Below the pieces are notes generated by a model, which saw only the letters and a program-made list of their open reading frames with translations, made no database searches and was not told where the DNA came from. The translations under genes and the position numbers were made by a program. From Agelaius tricolor (lineage: Eukaryota; Chordata; Aves; Passeriformes; Icteridae): a DNA stretch of 64,000 bases. The stretch covers positions 12,958,501 through 13,022,500 of the forward strand of contig JALJCS010000022.1 of NCBI GenBank assembly GCA_023055355.1, written 5' to 3'. This document shows, in pieces, positions 45,148 to 57,872 of the stretch (its first letter is position 1; the number at the start of each line of letters is the position of its first letter).

Positions 45148-47197
45148 ATTTAAATAATAATAATAACAATAACCTTCAGGTCATTTCTTTTTATGCCACG
45201 GCATCAAAAATTTTTTGGCGGAAAGGGAGAAATGACAATGATTCCATTTTTATCCTTCGGTAATGAATCCCCCAAATTACCATAAGCCTTGTTCTTTAAG
45301 TTCAGGCTAATGAGTCCCATTTTATTCATATTTTTTGAACGCTTGACTTTGTGTTTGATAGTCTCCCTTTGTTTATTCATCACCAAAGTCTATATAATTT
45401 CCTGTGTTGTCCCATGTTTATTTACAATCTCTCCAGCAATATTTATTTAGGGTAAAAGACCACCTTGGCAGGAGAGGAGGAGAGCAGCTCTCCTGCACGC
45501 CGCTGCCTCTCCTGTCCCATCTCAGCCCATGGAGCTCTTTTGACAGACAGCATGAAAAAAAATCTGCATAAGGAAAAGTAACTGACAGCTGGGGTCAGAC
45601 TCTCTCTGTTTAATGACACTGCCAGTTACACATTTTGAATTGTTTAAATATGAGTCTACAGCTTCAACGATCATCATCTCACTGGTTCCACTTTTCATAC
45701 CCAACAGCCAGGAAAGTGACACGTAATTACACACTTACTGATGGTATCGCCGGGGCCGATAATTAAAACTGCCACGGGAGGATTGCTATTGCGAGGCTAC
45801 AGCTGGGATGTTGTCAAGAGGTAGAAACTCCAGCAGCTTTTAACGCTATCTTCTTACAGGTGGACCACGGTGAAGGAATAGAAAGGCCTCAGCACATCAT
45901 TCACAATGTCTCGCACAAATGAAGAAAATCTATTAACAATCCAATAAGTGAAATACAAACACGCTGACCCAAGGGTTAAACTGTCTGCATGGACGGCGCG
46001 TGCTGCATTGTTCTTTTTTTCTTCCTTTTTCCCTTTTCGGATGTGTTTACAGGGAAAAGAAGAAAAAAAAACCAAAAAACAAAAACCCAAAGCCTGCTGG
46101 AATATTTGCCACCTTTGGTAGCACAAAGGGATGTTGGGTGGGCAGCACAGGAACGAGCCCTGTTTACTTCCAATGAGCTGGATGAGTAACTGAGCTCAGG
46201 GACAAGGCACGGACGAGCTGCCAAAGATAAACACAGGAGAAAACATGGGAAGAGCTCGTTTTGCACGGGAGGTTCTGTTAAATCGAGGTTTGTATCCTGC
46301 CTTGGCAAAAACAGAGCAGAGGAGTGATGGGCCAGGAAGGCAAAGCCGAAGAAGTCAGCACAGCCAAGGGAAAGGAGCACTCCATGGACAGCCCAAATAT
46401 GGGCAAGGTTTGCCATTGGTTTGATGCTTCACCCTTGATAAGCCACCCCTCACTTTCCTCTCTTTCTCCTGTGATGAATAGAGATTAAAATATGAACAAA
46501 TTAGGAGGGAATCACCCTCTGCATAGTACTTGGTGAAATAAATGTTTCTTTATTTCAGATTTTCCCAGCACACTTACCGAGCTTTAAGGAAACACCATCA
46601 GAGGAGGAATGCAGGTGACAGCCTGACCTTGCAGGGCTGGGAACCACTGCCAGCACCAGCTCCACTGGCACTTTGCTCGTGTCAGGCCCCTCACACACAG
46701 CCATGGACAGCTGGATTCACTGGGACCTCGGCTCCGAGCCATCCTGGGTTGAGGTGAAGCGTTTTGGCACAAGAGCAGCTCCGCGTTTGCAGGTTTGATC
46801 CCCAGCTGCTGAACTCAACCATCTCCTGGGCTTCAGCTGGTCTGTGGCCAAGGCAGCCTCATCTCCAGGCTTCCCACTCTGCCCCTCTGGCTCCAGAGGA
46901 GATGTGTGCTACCACCTGCCATCCACAGGCAGCTCCCTCGTGCTCCCACGGCCACAGAGCTCTCCTGGCACTCTCCATGTGCTCCTTCCTCCTGTTCCTG
47001 ACCAGTGTCTCCTTTCTGCCTGCATGAAACGTCCCCAGCAATCTCAGAAGCAATAACAAGGACATGTATCCCCAGGCAGCCTTAACAAGCCTCTCCCAGC
47101 TGACCTTGGTGAATTTATAGATGCAGAGAAAGCCATGAAGAGGAGGCAGAGAGTCAAAAAGATGAATCCTCAAACACCAGAGGAGTCAGACAGGTAA
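45148..47197. other. Repeat-poor block, conserved-element-like in part
   Basis: The 45180-45960 stretch is free of repeats, AT-rich and TAAT-rich (for example gccgataattaaaactg near 45755). The 46540-47150 part is GC-richer, with overlapping open frames on both strands and no domain. No gene is recognised. Confidence 0.3.
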
Positions 47198-47455
47198 GAA
47201 TCCCAGAATTACTGAGGCTGGAAAGGACCTTGGAGATCACCAAACCCAACCTGAGCCCCATCCCCACCTTGTCCCCAGCCCAGAGCCCTGAGTGCCACAT
47301 CCAGGCCTTCTGGGACACCTCCAGGGATGGAGACTCCAAACCTCCCTGGGCAGCCCCTTCCAAAGCCTGACAATCCTTGCCACAATGAAATTCTTCCTGA
47401 TGTCCAGCCTCAAGCTCCCCTGGTGCAGCCTGAGGCCATTTCCTCTTGCTCTGCT
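47198..47455 (-). mobile_element. CR1 LINE fragment, 3' end
   Basis: Antisense copy: 'aagaatcccagaattactga', then ggctggaaaggaccttgg and 'ggacacctccagggatggag', ending in 'cctcaagctcccctggtgca'. It belongs to a CR1 type different from the songbird-like copies and is shared with 53473-53775. Confidence 0.93.
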
Positions 47456-48836
47456 GGCTTCTTCTTCTTTCCCTCTCTGCAACCATTTCTGCACAGAAAT
47501 TCCACATACTCCACTGCAGCATGTTGCATAATAAAAAGAAAAAGAAACCCAAACAACTTCTGCTTCTGAATTGTTGCTAAATTATCACTTTTTTTCCTTC
47601 TTTTTATGCCAGTCCTGAAGGTCTTCTCCTCATCCCAATGTGCCAATCCTATTGCCTGAATATAAATGGTGTTTCTTGACTCTTGATGTGCTCAAGACTG
47701 CTTGCCTAAAATCTAGGTGTCCTTTTCCATTGAATTATCTAATTCTTAAATAAAGTACACAATCTCTCTAAGACTTAGGAATTTAAGATCTTGAAAATAC
47801 CCATTTAATTTCCCTGAGCTGATTTATTTTTTAAGCATCAGTGCTGTATATTTAATTTTGGGAACTTATAAAATATTTCTACTGAAATGTTTGCTGGGAA
47901 TTTCTAAGTTTCAGGCCACTTTGGGTATTTTGGAAAATTAGATTAGTAAAGAACCTTGAACAATTTAAGTGCTATAAAACATATTTAACTAGAAATTATG
48001 ACAGAACTAAGGCCAGTTCTCTGTGATTTGAGTATTTGCAGTGAAATAGACACACAAGTCCAGCTGTTATTAATGTTTAATGCTGCAAAGTACTGAAATC
48101 AACATTAGAATTTTTTTCTAGACATTGTCCTTCTGTTTCTGAATTTCAGTTTCTTCCTTAATGCTCAGTAAACTCTTACTATAAAACATTAAAATAATTT
48201 TAAGGAATATGTATTACCTTCCTTCATTGAAAGCTCACATCTATGATACACAAAAACATAATTACAAATAATATCTATTAAGGATTTTTCAACACCATGG
48301 GCAAGGCAATACTCTAAAACAACCAGCCAAGCAGAAGTTAAATCATCTGTATTTTAATATATTTATATTTAATTACAACACTTCTTTCCCATGGAAATTT
48401 AGCACCTGAAATTCAATCCCATTGAGATGAAAGGATGATTTAAAATCACCTTAAGCAGCAGCATCATTTCACTCTGCAACACCTTTCCTAACACAACAAA
48501 GTTGCACTTTCCTTCTACAAAAGTCCTCAGTTTTTTTTTTTTATTTCAAACAAATATTTGATAACCAACCTGTGTTGGCTGCAGATAAATGTTATTCTGC
48601 AGGGTAAATGTTATTCTGTGGGATAAATGAGGCAGATCTCCCACTCTCCAAGGACAGGGAGGCACCTGGATGCTTTCTCACATGCAGGGAACAGGTCACG
48701 GTGAAATGTTGGAGCAGACCAAGGGAATGTGGATCCTGGACAAATCTGGGGATCACCAAAACTTGCATAGGCTCCACGAAGTGTTTTGGCATCCTCACCT
48801 GCTCCAAAGGAAACCACCAAACCTTGGCTTCAAGGG
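47456..48836. other. AT-rich unique block
   Basis: No gene or repeat is recognised beyond short A/T runs. Confidence 0.45.
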
Positions 48837-49043
48837 ATCGTGGAATTACAGGACAGTTTGGGTTGGAAGGACCTCAAAACTCATCTCATTTCACTCCCCC
48901 GCATTCCACTGGACTCCAGGCCCTGTCCAGCCTGCCCTGATGTGGCAGCCACACCTTCAGAGCGAAGAATTTCTTCTCAATGTCCCATCCAAACCTGCCC
49001 TGTGGCAGTTTGAAGCCATTCCCCCTTGTCCTGGCACTCCGTG
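48837..49043 (-). mobile_element. CR1 LINE fragment, 3' end
   Basis: Antisense copy: 'ggaattacaggacagtttgg', then gttggaaggacctcaaaac and, further in, 'gaagaatttcttctcaatgt'. It is about 207 bases long and 5'-truncated. Confidence 0.93.
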
Positions 49044-52000
49044 CCCAAAACCACCCTGAACTTTCAAAAGAGCAGGATTTCATCCACAAAAATGCCAGGC
49101 TGCTTGCACTGCATATGGAAAAATGTCATCAGCTGGGATCTTCCTGCGCTGGAAGAGTCTGAGAATAAAGACATGGTAGCTCTGGATGGCACCAGAGCAC
49201 CCCTGGAGGAGGAAAAATTGAACACCACCACCCCTGCTCTTCATCACTGCCACTTCACAGACTGTACCTAAGACATGACACTGGGGAAACAGCTCAGATT
49301 GAGTTTCCCAGTCTGGAGTACACCTAATTCACACCAGAATGAGGAATGACAGTGGTGACTCATTTTATGTAAGGTACCAGTGCATCTGGAGAGGTGGCAC
49401 CGTGCAAACACAACAAGGGACAGGCACAGCCACTTCAGCATCACTGCCTGTGCTGCCACGAGGAAGTCTGGAAAGAGCCAAATTCACTGCAGTGAGGAGA
49501 GAGAGAGGGAAGGGAGGTGAGGGAAGAAGGGAAGAAAAAAAATTACTAATCACCTGTGGGTAGAGTCTGTGATAATTGATGATTAATTCTGATAAACAAG
49601 ATTTGGAAAAAATACTATTAAGGTTTTTTAATTGCAAATTTTGATAGTAAAAGCAAAACTATTCCAAACGGATATTTTACAGCACTCCTGAGCAGTGAAA
49701 TGTGAAAACTGGTGGAAATGCAATTGTTGGAAACAAAATAGAGCAAAAAGGGATAAGAAAAGATAATTTTGGAGGAATGAGAAATGTGTGGAAAAGGGGT
49801 TACTCTGTATGGACAGAGATATCATGGAAAGGTCAAACCAACACAGCCCTGCTGAGGTGATACTGCCTTGGAGCAGCGCCAGTTTATAGATCCTGATCAT
49901 CTCAGCTTAAACTTCACTCATATTTGATTCTTGAGTCCTGAACCACACAAATTCAACAATCTACGCAGTTTCTGGGTGAGGTATGCACACAGCACCAAAA
50001 AAAGCCAGTTTGGTTTTTTTTCCAGCTGGATTTAACTGGCAGCAGTACAGGCCTGGACAGTGCAAGAACAGAGCCAGGGCCATGGAAGCATTGCTGGGTG
50101 AACTTCCACCCATGTCTCTACCAACACACCTTCACCCCACCTGGCAACACCCAGAGCTCCAGGACAGCCTTTGGGGCAGCACTGGCAGCCATGGAAGCTC
50201 CCATGCAAGCAAGGCAGGGACATCAAAAGTTTCCAAATCCAGTTTTCCCTTGTGGATTGAGCCTCGGCTCATACCTGGCCCTGCAGAAGCGGAGGATGAC
50301 AGTGTCCTGTGTGCCACCAGGGCTGGGCCAGCTCCCACTGACCCTGTCCTGCTCACTCCATGAGCCTGGGGCTGAGCTGGGACCAGCTGGGGACACAGCC
50401 ACAGCCAAGAGGAGCCGTGTCCCATCCTGGCACTGAGCTCAGCACTTCCCAAAAACACACACAGCTTTCAGGTACCCCCTCAAATCCCTCCTAGAATTCC
50501 CACCTCTGTTTGGTGGATTCCCAACCAAGACCAGCCTCTGGAAACTCAGTTTTAGAGACACAACCCAGCATGGACCTGTCTAAACACGTTGATCCCGGGG
50601 CAAGTTAGAAGCTCTTTGATGGGTTTCTCAAGGATTGGGGAGCATCTGCACATTCGTGAGGGTTTATTTCTGACCCTGTGCAAGTGCTTAAAACTCAGAA
50701 TATCTTCTGCTTTCTTAAAATAACCATTATTCTCCAGCTTGCCCATGGAGCTCAGAGGATGAGCAATAATAAACACACACTCACCCTTCGGTCCATAAAT
50801 ATCAATTCCTTCCCAATCCCTGGCTCAGAGGTGGACTTCAAAAAGAGCAGGCAATTCTGCTCTGCTGTCATCTGTTTCACATCCACCACGTGCCAAACCT
50901 TGCAGCAGCACAAGAGGATATTTTATTAGCCGATAAACTGGACTGCTAAATTCACTGAGGAAGAAGATTATCAAACAAATTACACTGAGAACCAATAATA
51001 GGGGAAAGGTTAATGATTTCTGTAAGCCACCAAATTCACCCGCCCCTGTAGTTTACTAGGAAAATTAGGGTTTCTTCATGCTGAGCTTATGGGAACACTT
51101 TACCCATATTTCAACCCTTCTTTCCTCTGAGATCTTTGACATCACTGCTTTCTTGCTGGAGAATTTACATTAAGGACAATTATAAAACAAAAATATACCA
51201 CCATTCAGGAAAATATACAACTTCTTATCAGAGGGATGTGGATGTTCTTCTTGCCAGTCTACAGACATGGAGATTAAATTTCAGAGAGAGATTTATTTTG
51301 TGCTATTGTCCTGTTATTCACCAGAGGATTGTGCAATGCAAGTAATCTGATCAGAATAATGCATAGGGACATATTTCAGAAAACCAATAATTGTGGTAAC
51401 GTTGAGCTCTGCTAGGTGCCAAAATAAAGTCCAAAATCACTCTCCCTCTTTTCCACAATTCCTTAATCATGGCATCATAATGTGCTGCTCTGTTGTCCAT
51501 TAAAGCCACAAGCTTGAAGTAATCAATGCTGGACATTTGGAGATTTATTGTAATTTTAGATCTACAGCACTTCTGCTGGCTGAAAAGCAAAATTATAGTT
51601 TATAGGTGTGCCATATCTTACATTTTACAGCTTTTACTTCTTTAAGCCGTCTTGGTGTGGGTTTTTCTTCTTGGCTTGAGGTTTTTTTTTTCCTTTCCAC
51701 CTGAGTGCTGCAGGCTTTTTTATGATGTTAGGAAGCAGTTAAGGCAAACAACAGAAAAAATTACTAAAACTGACTGTATTCAAATTCTGTTTACTTCCTT
51801 AACCTTTTGACTTACCTATACAAAAAGTAATCTTTCATAAACAAGTCCCAAACAAAATCATTGCCTATTTTACTTTCCTTAAACCCTTGTGGAATAAGCA
51901 GAAATTGTAACAAGATCCTTTTGACCGTTTTTTATTCTGCTCATATTTGCAATGATTTTATAACTGATGCTTGCTTTGCCTCTCCACATTATCACAATCA

Positions 52001-52323
52001 GTGCATCCTGGGATTAAAAACCATTTAGGGCCCAACTCTTAAAGAAACTCCCCACACAGCAGTATAATGAACACTGTTCCTTTTTATTGTTGCTGGCTTT
52101 ATTGATATGCCAAAGGCGCCGCTAGGCTGTTCTCCCTCTAAAAACAAAGGACTGACCCACTTCCCTTCATGGCTCTGGTACAGAGATGGCACAAAAGCTT
52201 TGGGGAAGGTAACCCTGAGACCCCACACGGCCGGCATGGGGCTGGGTCAAACATTTCACATGTCTCAAGACAAATGTTCATGAGTTTTCTTTCATTTTTC
52301 AGAAAGTGCCAGCAAAAATTATC
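49044..52323. other. Long unique block
   Basis: No gene or transposon is recognised. A purine-rich run lies at 49494-49545. The 126- and 112-codon frames at 49983-50436 overlap each other and minus-strand frames, and have no known domain. The 50900-51900 part is AT-rich. Confidence 0.4.
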
Positions 52324-52424
52324 AAGAAATCATGAAAGACTTGGGTTGGAAGGGACCTTTAAAGTCATCCAGCCCAGCCCCTCTGTGATGAGCAGGGACA
52401 TCTTCCATCAGCCCAGGTTGCTTG
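52324..52424 (-). mobile_element. CR1 LINE fragment, 3' end
   Basis: Antisense copy of about 100 bases: 'gaaagacttgggttggaagg', then gacctttaaagtcatcc and 'catcttccatcagcccaggt'. Confidence 0.92.
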
Positions 52425-53472
52425 GGTTGTTTGAATGAATTCATCGTTCCCTAATCAGTTGTTTGAGGGGTGGAAGGGCAAGGCAATTCACCACCATCCT
52501 TAGGAATCCATCCACATCCAGTTTCCAGGACAGCTGGTGGCATCCCCCTGCTCCTGCTCCATCCCCAAGGCTGCAGATGAGGTCCTCAACTCACCACCAA
52601 GGAACCATCCAAGTTCAGGGAGCCATCCAACTTCACTCTGTTCTAAACTTCAAGTGATTACAAAAAACTGCTGAAGAATATTCAGAATAATAATGGATTC
52701 ACCAAGCGCTTGCACAGAATGAGCTTAATCCTGTCTTGGATGTTCATGTGACCTGGAGACCAAAATGGGGCTCACGTGAATGGATCCTCTGGAACTCAGT
52801 TTCATGGGCATGCCAAGATCTGCTCATCATGGGGCATGGCAAAAATTAATCCAATATTTTAGTTAATATTGTGTAACCATGCAGCCCCTCACTTCTTACA
52901 GCACCTTTCAGCCAAGTGCAGCTCAAATCCATACCAATGAGGATTCTTTAACCACTGCTGAAATATTAGAATTCCAGTGAAATACAGCACTGCTGGCACA
53001 GAAAATAAATATGAGAGTCCCTGTTAGGAAAGAGAGTGCAGAAAATAAGTTTGATTAATGTATTTTAGACAGGTGAATTATTGCTTAGCCCCACTGAAAT
53101 GTGACCAGACACTTTGAAACTCTCACTGGATCCCTTTTGAGAGCACAAATGGTGATGTTTTACATTTCTTGGGAAAGGCAGGCACCCCAACAGCAAAGTT
53201 ACTGGGAAAATCTGTTACCCAGCGACCAACAAATGCCATTCCCTGCAGCAACTCCTATTTCTGTGGAAGGCCCCACTTCCACAACTCCCCTGGCACTGTG
53301 CCAGTTAGTTTTCATGGAAGGAAAAAGTCTCAGCTCAAGTAACAGATCTCCCAAGCCAACAGGAACAGAACAGAAACTCTGTAATTGGAGAACCTAGAAA
53401 GAAAAATTCCTGAGTAACTGCCTGTGCAAGCGCAGGAATGGGAATGTTGTGTGTCACCAGACAAGGATTTCA
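52425..53472. other. Unique block
   Basis: No gene or repeat is recognised. Confidence 0.45.
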
Positions 53473-53775
53473 CAAGATCCCAGAATCCCTGAGGTTGGAA
53501 AATACCTCCAGGATCATCGAGTCCAACCTGTGGCTGATCCCACCTTGTCCCAAGCCCAGAGCACTGAGTCCAGCCATTCCTTGGACACCTTCAGGGATGG
53601 GGGCTCCACCATCTCCCTGGGCAGCCCATTCCAGCTGCTGACCACCCTTTCCACGAAGGAATCTTCCTGGTGTCCAACCTGGACCTCGCCTGGTGCTGTT
53701 TGAAGCTGTTCCTTGTTCCCTGGCAGAGGATGCCAATCCCCACCTTCCTACAATTCTCCTGTCAGGCAGAATCGA
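53473..53775 (-). mobile_element. CR1 LINE fragment, 3' end
   Basis: Antisense copy: 'caagatcccagaatccctga', then ggttggaaaatacctcc and 'catctccctgggcagcccat', ending near 'tacaattctcctgtcaggca'. About 300 bases; same type as 47198-47455. Confidence 0.94.
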
Positions 53776-54331
53776 TCCAGCTAAAAACCAATTGTCACAG
53801 AAGGGATGCAAAAGCCTCCGAAAAGCAAAGCCATGAGGTGTTTTGTATTCCCAGAGAGACACACAGGCTCTGATCTCCCAGTCCTGCAGGGAGGGGGAAT
53901 GTGGCCATTGATTGCAATGAGTGCAGGATCAAGACCGTAATGCTCGTAGCAGCCATACACATCAGTGTAAACCTATTTGTAACAGAACCTAAGGGCACAT
54001 TTCATGCATGGCTGGGAGGAAAACCCACTCACAATGGAGGGCAGGAGTGTTCATGGAGAATTTATACTACAAAAGAAAAAGGAAAAACTTTCCTCTATGC
54101 CTCTATGTGAATTCATCAATTTAACTTACACTTAAATGGAAAATCGCTATACAGAGACCATAAAAACGTATTATGTTACCAATTGAATGGTTTACACTGC
54201 TGGCAAGCTCAGGGAAAACGTACCTTTTCACTATCCCCAGCCTGAGTGAAGCACATTATGAAGGATCCCATATATATCCTTAACTTTTGTACATGGCAAT
54301 TCTCTTCGCATGTGCTCTCCTTACCCTAAAT
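53776..54331. other. Unique AT-rich block
   Basis: No gene or repeat is recognised. Confidence 0.45.
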
Positions 54332-54480
54332 CAAGTGAGTGATGAGAAGAAGGATGAGTGTAGGTAGAGAAAGGAAGGAGATGTAAAGAAAAAGAAAAGT
54401 GGAGAAGGAAAATAAAGAGAAAATAAAGTTAGGGATGAGGCAGAGACAGAAATGGAAAATAGAGCAGGAAAAGGGCAAGG
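54332..54480. repeat. Purine-rich low-complexity tract
   Basis: Nearly 150 bases are mostly A and G, with scattered T and C and no fixed unit. It could be an old degenerate satellite. Confidence 0.7.
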
Positions 54481-55019
54481 TGTTTCTCAGGAGTCCAGGG
54501 TAACAAATGCATCTCAATAAAGGCAGGCTGCTCTAAAAGGAAAACAATTCACACATCTCACCTTCCTCACGTATATTCTAGTTGCACATGCCAGGAGGCA
54601 GGAGGGCAGGAAGAGAGCAGAAAGCAGGGAAAAGATGACATGATACTGGGCAGTACCTTGGCTTAGCCAGCTGTTCTCTGCAATAAATCCAGTGCTCAGC
54701 GCTAAAAGAGAATATTTTATACCCATCCCCATTCTCTGACTGCCACAGACAACAGATGATGGTGCTGGGGGGCTCCTCTGGACCAGAGCTCAGTAAATGC
54801 TGTGAGAAGGGACATCCCAAAGTCCTCTTGTCCTGCTGCTCCCCCAGACATTTGCAGGGAGGCAAATGAGGAGCTGCCACAGTCTGGCCATGTATCTCCA
54901 GAGGTCAATGTATGGAAGTCAGATGTGGCTGGAGCAGCGCTCGGCATATCCAGCAGTCTAAAACCAAATTTTCCACTCTTAGGACTGCAGATATAAATGC
55001 ATATAAAGCATTTCTGGGT
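54481..55019. other. Unique block
   Basis: No gene or repeat is recognised. Confidence 0.45.
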
Positions 55020-55182
55020 GGTCAGGCCCTGAAATGGTGCCCAGAGGAGCTGTGGCTGCCCCTGGATCCCTGGTGGTGTCCAAGGCCAGCTTGGACAGGG
55101 CTTGGAGCATCCTGGGATGGTGGAAGGTGGCACTAGATGAGCTTTACTTTCCCTTCCCACCCAAACCCCTCAAAGATTCTAT
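55020..55182 (+). mobile_element. CR1 LINE fragment, 3' end
   Basis: Sense copy: ggtgcccagaggagctgtgg, 'tccaaggccagcttggacag', then 'ggcttggagcatcctgggat'. It ends with 'cttcccacccaaacccctca' and aagattctatgg. It is older-looking than the songbird-like copies. Confidence 0.93.
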
Positions 55183-57532
55183 GGTTTTCTGCATGGACAT
55201 ACCTCTATGCAGAAGGTTGTGAAAAAGGAAGTTCATCAAACTACTTTGTCATATTTTGTTATTTTTATAAGCCAGTGTGCCACATCCCAAAGTTCAGCAG
55301 TGGGAACACGGATGTGCAGAATGGGAACAAGCCCTGATCCATTCCTCTGCCGTGCCCTGCCCAGTGGGATCTGGCACAAACAGCACTCTTTGGATGTTCC
55401 ACTAACTCAGATTCCTGCCAAACCCCCTCAGAACTGAAGTGCTGGTGACACATGGTGTCCCAACCAGACCCCACATTCAGGCAGTGCAAACCTTGGCACG
55501 GAGGAGATTTCCCCATCCCTGTCCCCTTGCTCACCAGTCAGGGGTCTGACCTCTCCAAAGTGTCAGATTTCAGTCCCCTCTAAAATTTTTTACAGCTCAG
55601 AAGTGCAAAGGGAGCAATGAAACTCTCACTTTTTAATGCTGAGCTCCCCAATGGGGCTGCTGCTCAGGGCAGGGGGTCCTTAGGAGGTTCTCTCCTTCAT
55701 GGTCCCCCTCCCTCCTCTTCCTCCCTCATTCCCATGAAAACATCCACTAATGCAGAGAACAACCATTCCACCCAGCCTGAGCACAGGGAACAAAAATAAG
55801 GAATTTTGGAAAGTGTTGTTGGTTTTGTTCTAAATCCTTTGTGCAAAGTCTGATTGGTCTTTACTCATGAAAAACTCAAAAATGACTTTACTTTTTATTT
55901 CTCTTCTCGCTTCCTTCCCCCATTGGGTAGTTTGGTGAGTATTGAACAGCTCTGTCACAGGGATTACTGATGTTAATCAGGACCACACAGCCACATTACA
56001 CAGAAGTTTTTGTAGGGACTATCCTAAGGAATATAAATTAACAGTGGAGATTGTTCTGGACTGCTGACTGCAGTGCTGGTTACTTTGTGTTAAGAAAACT
56101 GCACTGTGCAAATCCCAGGAGCTCCGAGAATGATGACAGGAATGATCAAAGGAAGGCTGGAAATCTATTTATTAATGAAATAGAAAGAGATTGGTAGACA
56201 ACAATTATACCTTAGAAGGAAGCCCATAAGAGAAGATGTGATGCAGTATAAAAAATACTGATCAGCACAGATGAGGCAGATCAAGAGCTTCAGACTCAAA
56301 GCACACAATCAATTAAACGCTCGCAAATTCAAAGCAGATGAAAAGAAATTTTGTGTTGCCCGACCTGAAACTCAGACAAATGAACATTGCTGGGATCTGC
56401 ACAGCAGCAATATCCCAGATATTTATGTACCATAAAGGAGCAGGATCACTCCTTACAAACTCTGGGAGGGGCATCACGCAGCGAAGCCCATTGCCAACGC
56501 TGTAACCAGAGCAAGATTTAAAGGGAAGATAATTCCCCAAATCCGGTGCTTTTTATGCCAGTGGTGGCCACGGAAGGACAGGGAGCAGGGGTGAGGTGGG
56601 CAAGGAGAGGTGCAGCAGGGCTGATGGAGCATCTCAGACACATTTACTGGGCGCCCGCAGCCGCGCATTTTATGAAACTCTGGCTGTCCCACAACGACGT
56701 GCTAAAATCACTTGGAAAAAAACCCATTAATTGTGCTGGGAGCCCCTGCTCATAATTATGACCCACCTGACCTTCATTGACCCCAGCAGTGATGCTGGTG
56801 GTAAAAGGACGCATTGGAAGCGGCTGCACATCGGGTTCTGCTCCACTCGAGCTGCCTGAAGAAGAGCCACATAAAAATGCTGTTAAAATAAACTTTGGTA
56901 GACAGAGACCTGGTGTAAACCAAGTGTAAACTCTGAGTGGATTTTTACTACAGACCCATAAACCTCAGAAAATAAAAGTTTGTGGGGGAAACTGAGAGAA
57001 ACATCGATCATGGGGACGCCGGGCGCTCCCAGGGTTTGCTCCCCCCTGCAAATCTCACCTTCTTTTCCAAAGCTGTGCCTGCAAATGGCATTCCTGAAAC
57101 TTCCTTACAGCCTCTTCTATCACAAAATTATTTCTGTGCTGGCACCCTTCCAGTCTCAGGCCACAGCCAGCAAGGCAATTCCTTTCCTCCACTTCTTTTC
57201 CTCGTGCCCCTCAGGAAAGGCTTCATGGAAAAGACACAGCTTTTGTTGGTTGTAGCACATCAAGATCCCGAAATTGCTCCTAATTGTAACATTTGTAATT
57301 ACTTCCAGCTTTTAATTTTTATAATGACTCTTCATGGTTCTGTTGACCAGAGGGAAAATTTTAATCCCAAATGTGCCCAACTGTCAAAATTGCCATTACA
57401 CTTCAGGTTAAAAAAAAAAGGCTTTTAAGAAGTCATAAAGTTTACTTATTGAAAATTAGAAATGAATATTTATTGTCAGGTTTCCATCGGAGATTGAAAC
57501 CTTTTATTTAACACTGGCTGGAAGTGTAAATT
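55183..57532. other. Unique block, conserved-element-like in part
   Basis: No gene or transposon is recognised. The 56280-56560 part is conserved-element-like. The 148-codon frame at 56982-57428 has no known domain and overlaps another plus-strand frame. Confidence 0.35.
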
Positions 57533-57554
57533 ATTCAAATGTTTACATTTGAAT
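57533..57554. repeat. Hairpin with 9-bp arms
   Basis: ATTCAAATG (57533-57541) and CATTTGAAT (57546-57554) flank TTTA. The centre reads TGTTTAC, the core of a forkhead-type site. It may be a protein site or chance. Confidence 0.5.
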
Positions 57555-57696
57555 GCTGCTGGACTCTAATGATTCCATTTTCTGCAGTGTGCTAGGGGTA
57601 AGATAATGAAAAGCTTCATCAGAGGGTTAAGCAAACATCCAGCTGCAAGTTTCATGGCAGTGGAAAAGGTTCAATTCAGGCAGCCCTGTGCTCCTT
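57555..57696. other. Unique spacer
   Basis: No repeat or gene is seen. Confidence 0.4.
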
Positions 57697-57872
57697 GCAG
57701 CCTTCCAGCACCTGAAAGGAGCCACAAGGAAGCTGGAGAGAAATTTTACAAGGGCCTGGAGTGCCAGGAAAAGGGGGAATGGCTTCCCCCTGCCAGAGGG
57801 CAGGGTTAGATGGGATACTGGGAAGGAATTCTTCCCCATGAGGGTGGGGAGGCCCTGGCACAGTTTGGGAAG
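57697..57872 (+). mobile_element. CR1 LINE fragment lacking its 3' terminus
   Basis: Sense sequence with 'gcagccttccagcacctgaa', then aggagccacaaggaagctgg and 'gggttagatgggatactggg', stopping after 'aggccctggcacagtttggg'. It comprises the end of ORF2 and the start of the 3' UTR. The terminal third of the UTR is missing, as in the copy at 5431-5611. Confidence 0.9.

Noticed and set aside
46790..46815. Possible tRNA B box (aggtttgatccccagctgc)
   Set aside because: The A box and the cloverleaf stems could not be found around it.
56982..57428. 148-codon plus-strand frame
   Set aside because: It overlaps another plus-strand frame and has no recognised domain or transcript signals.
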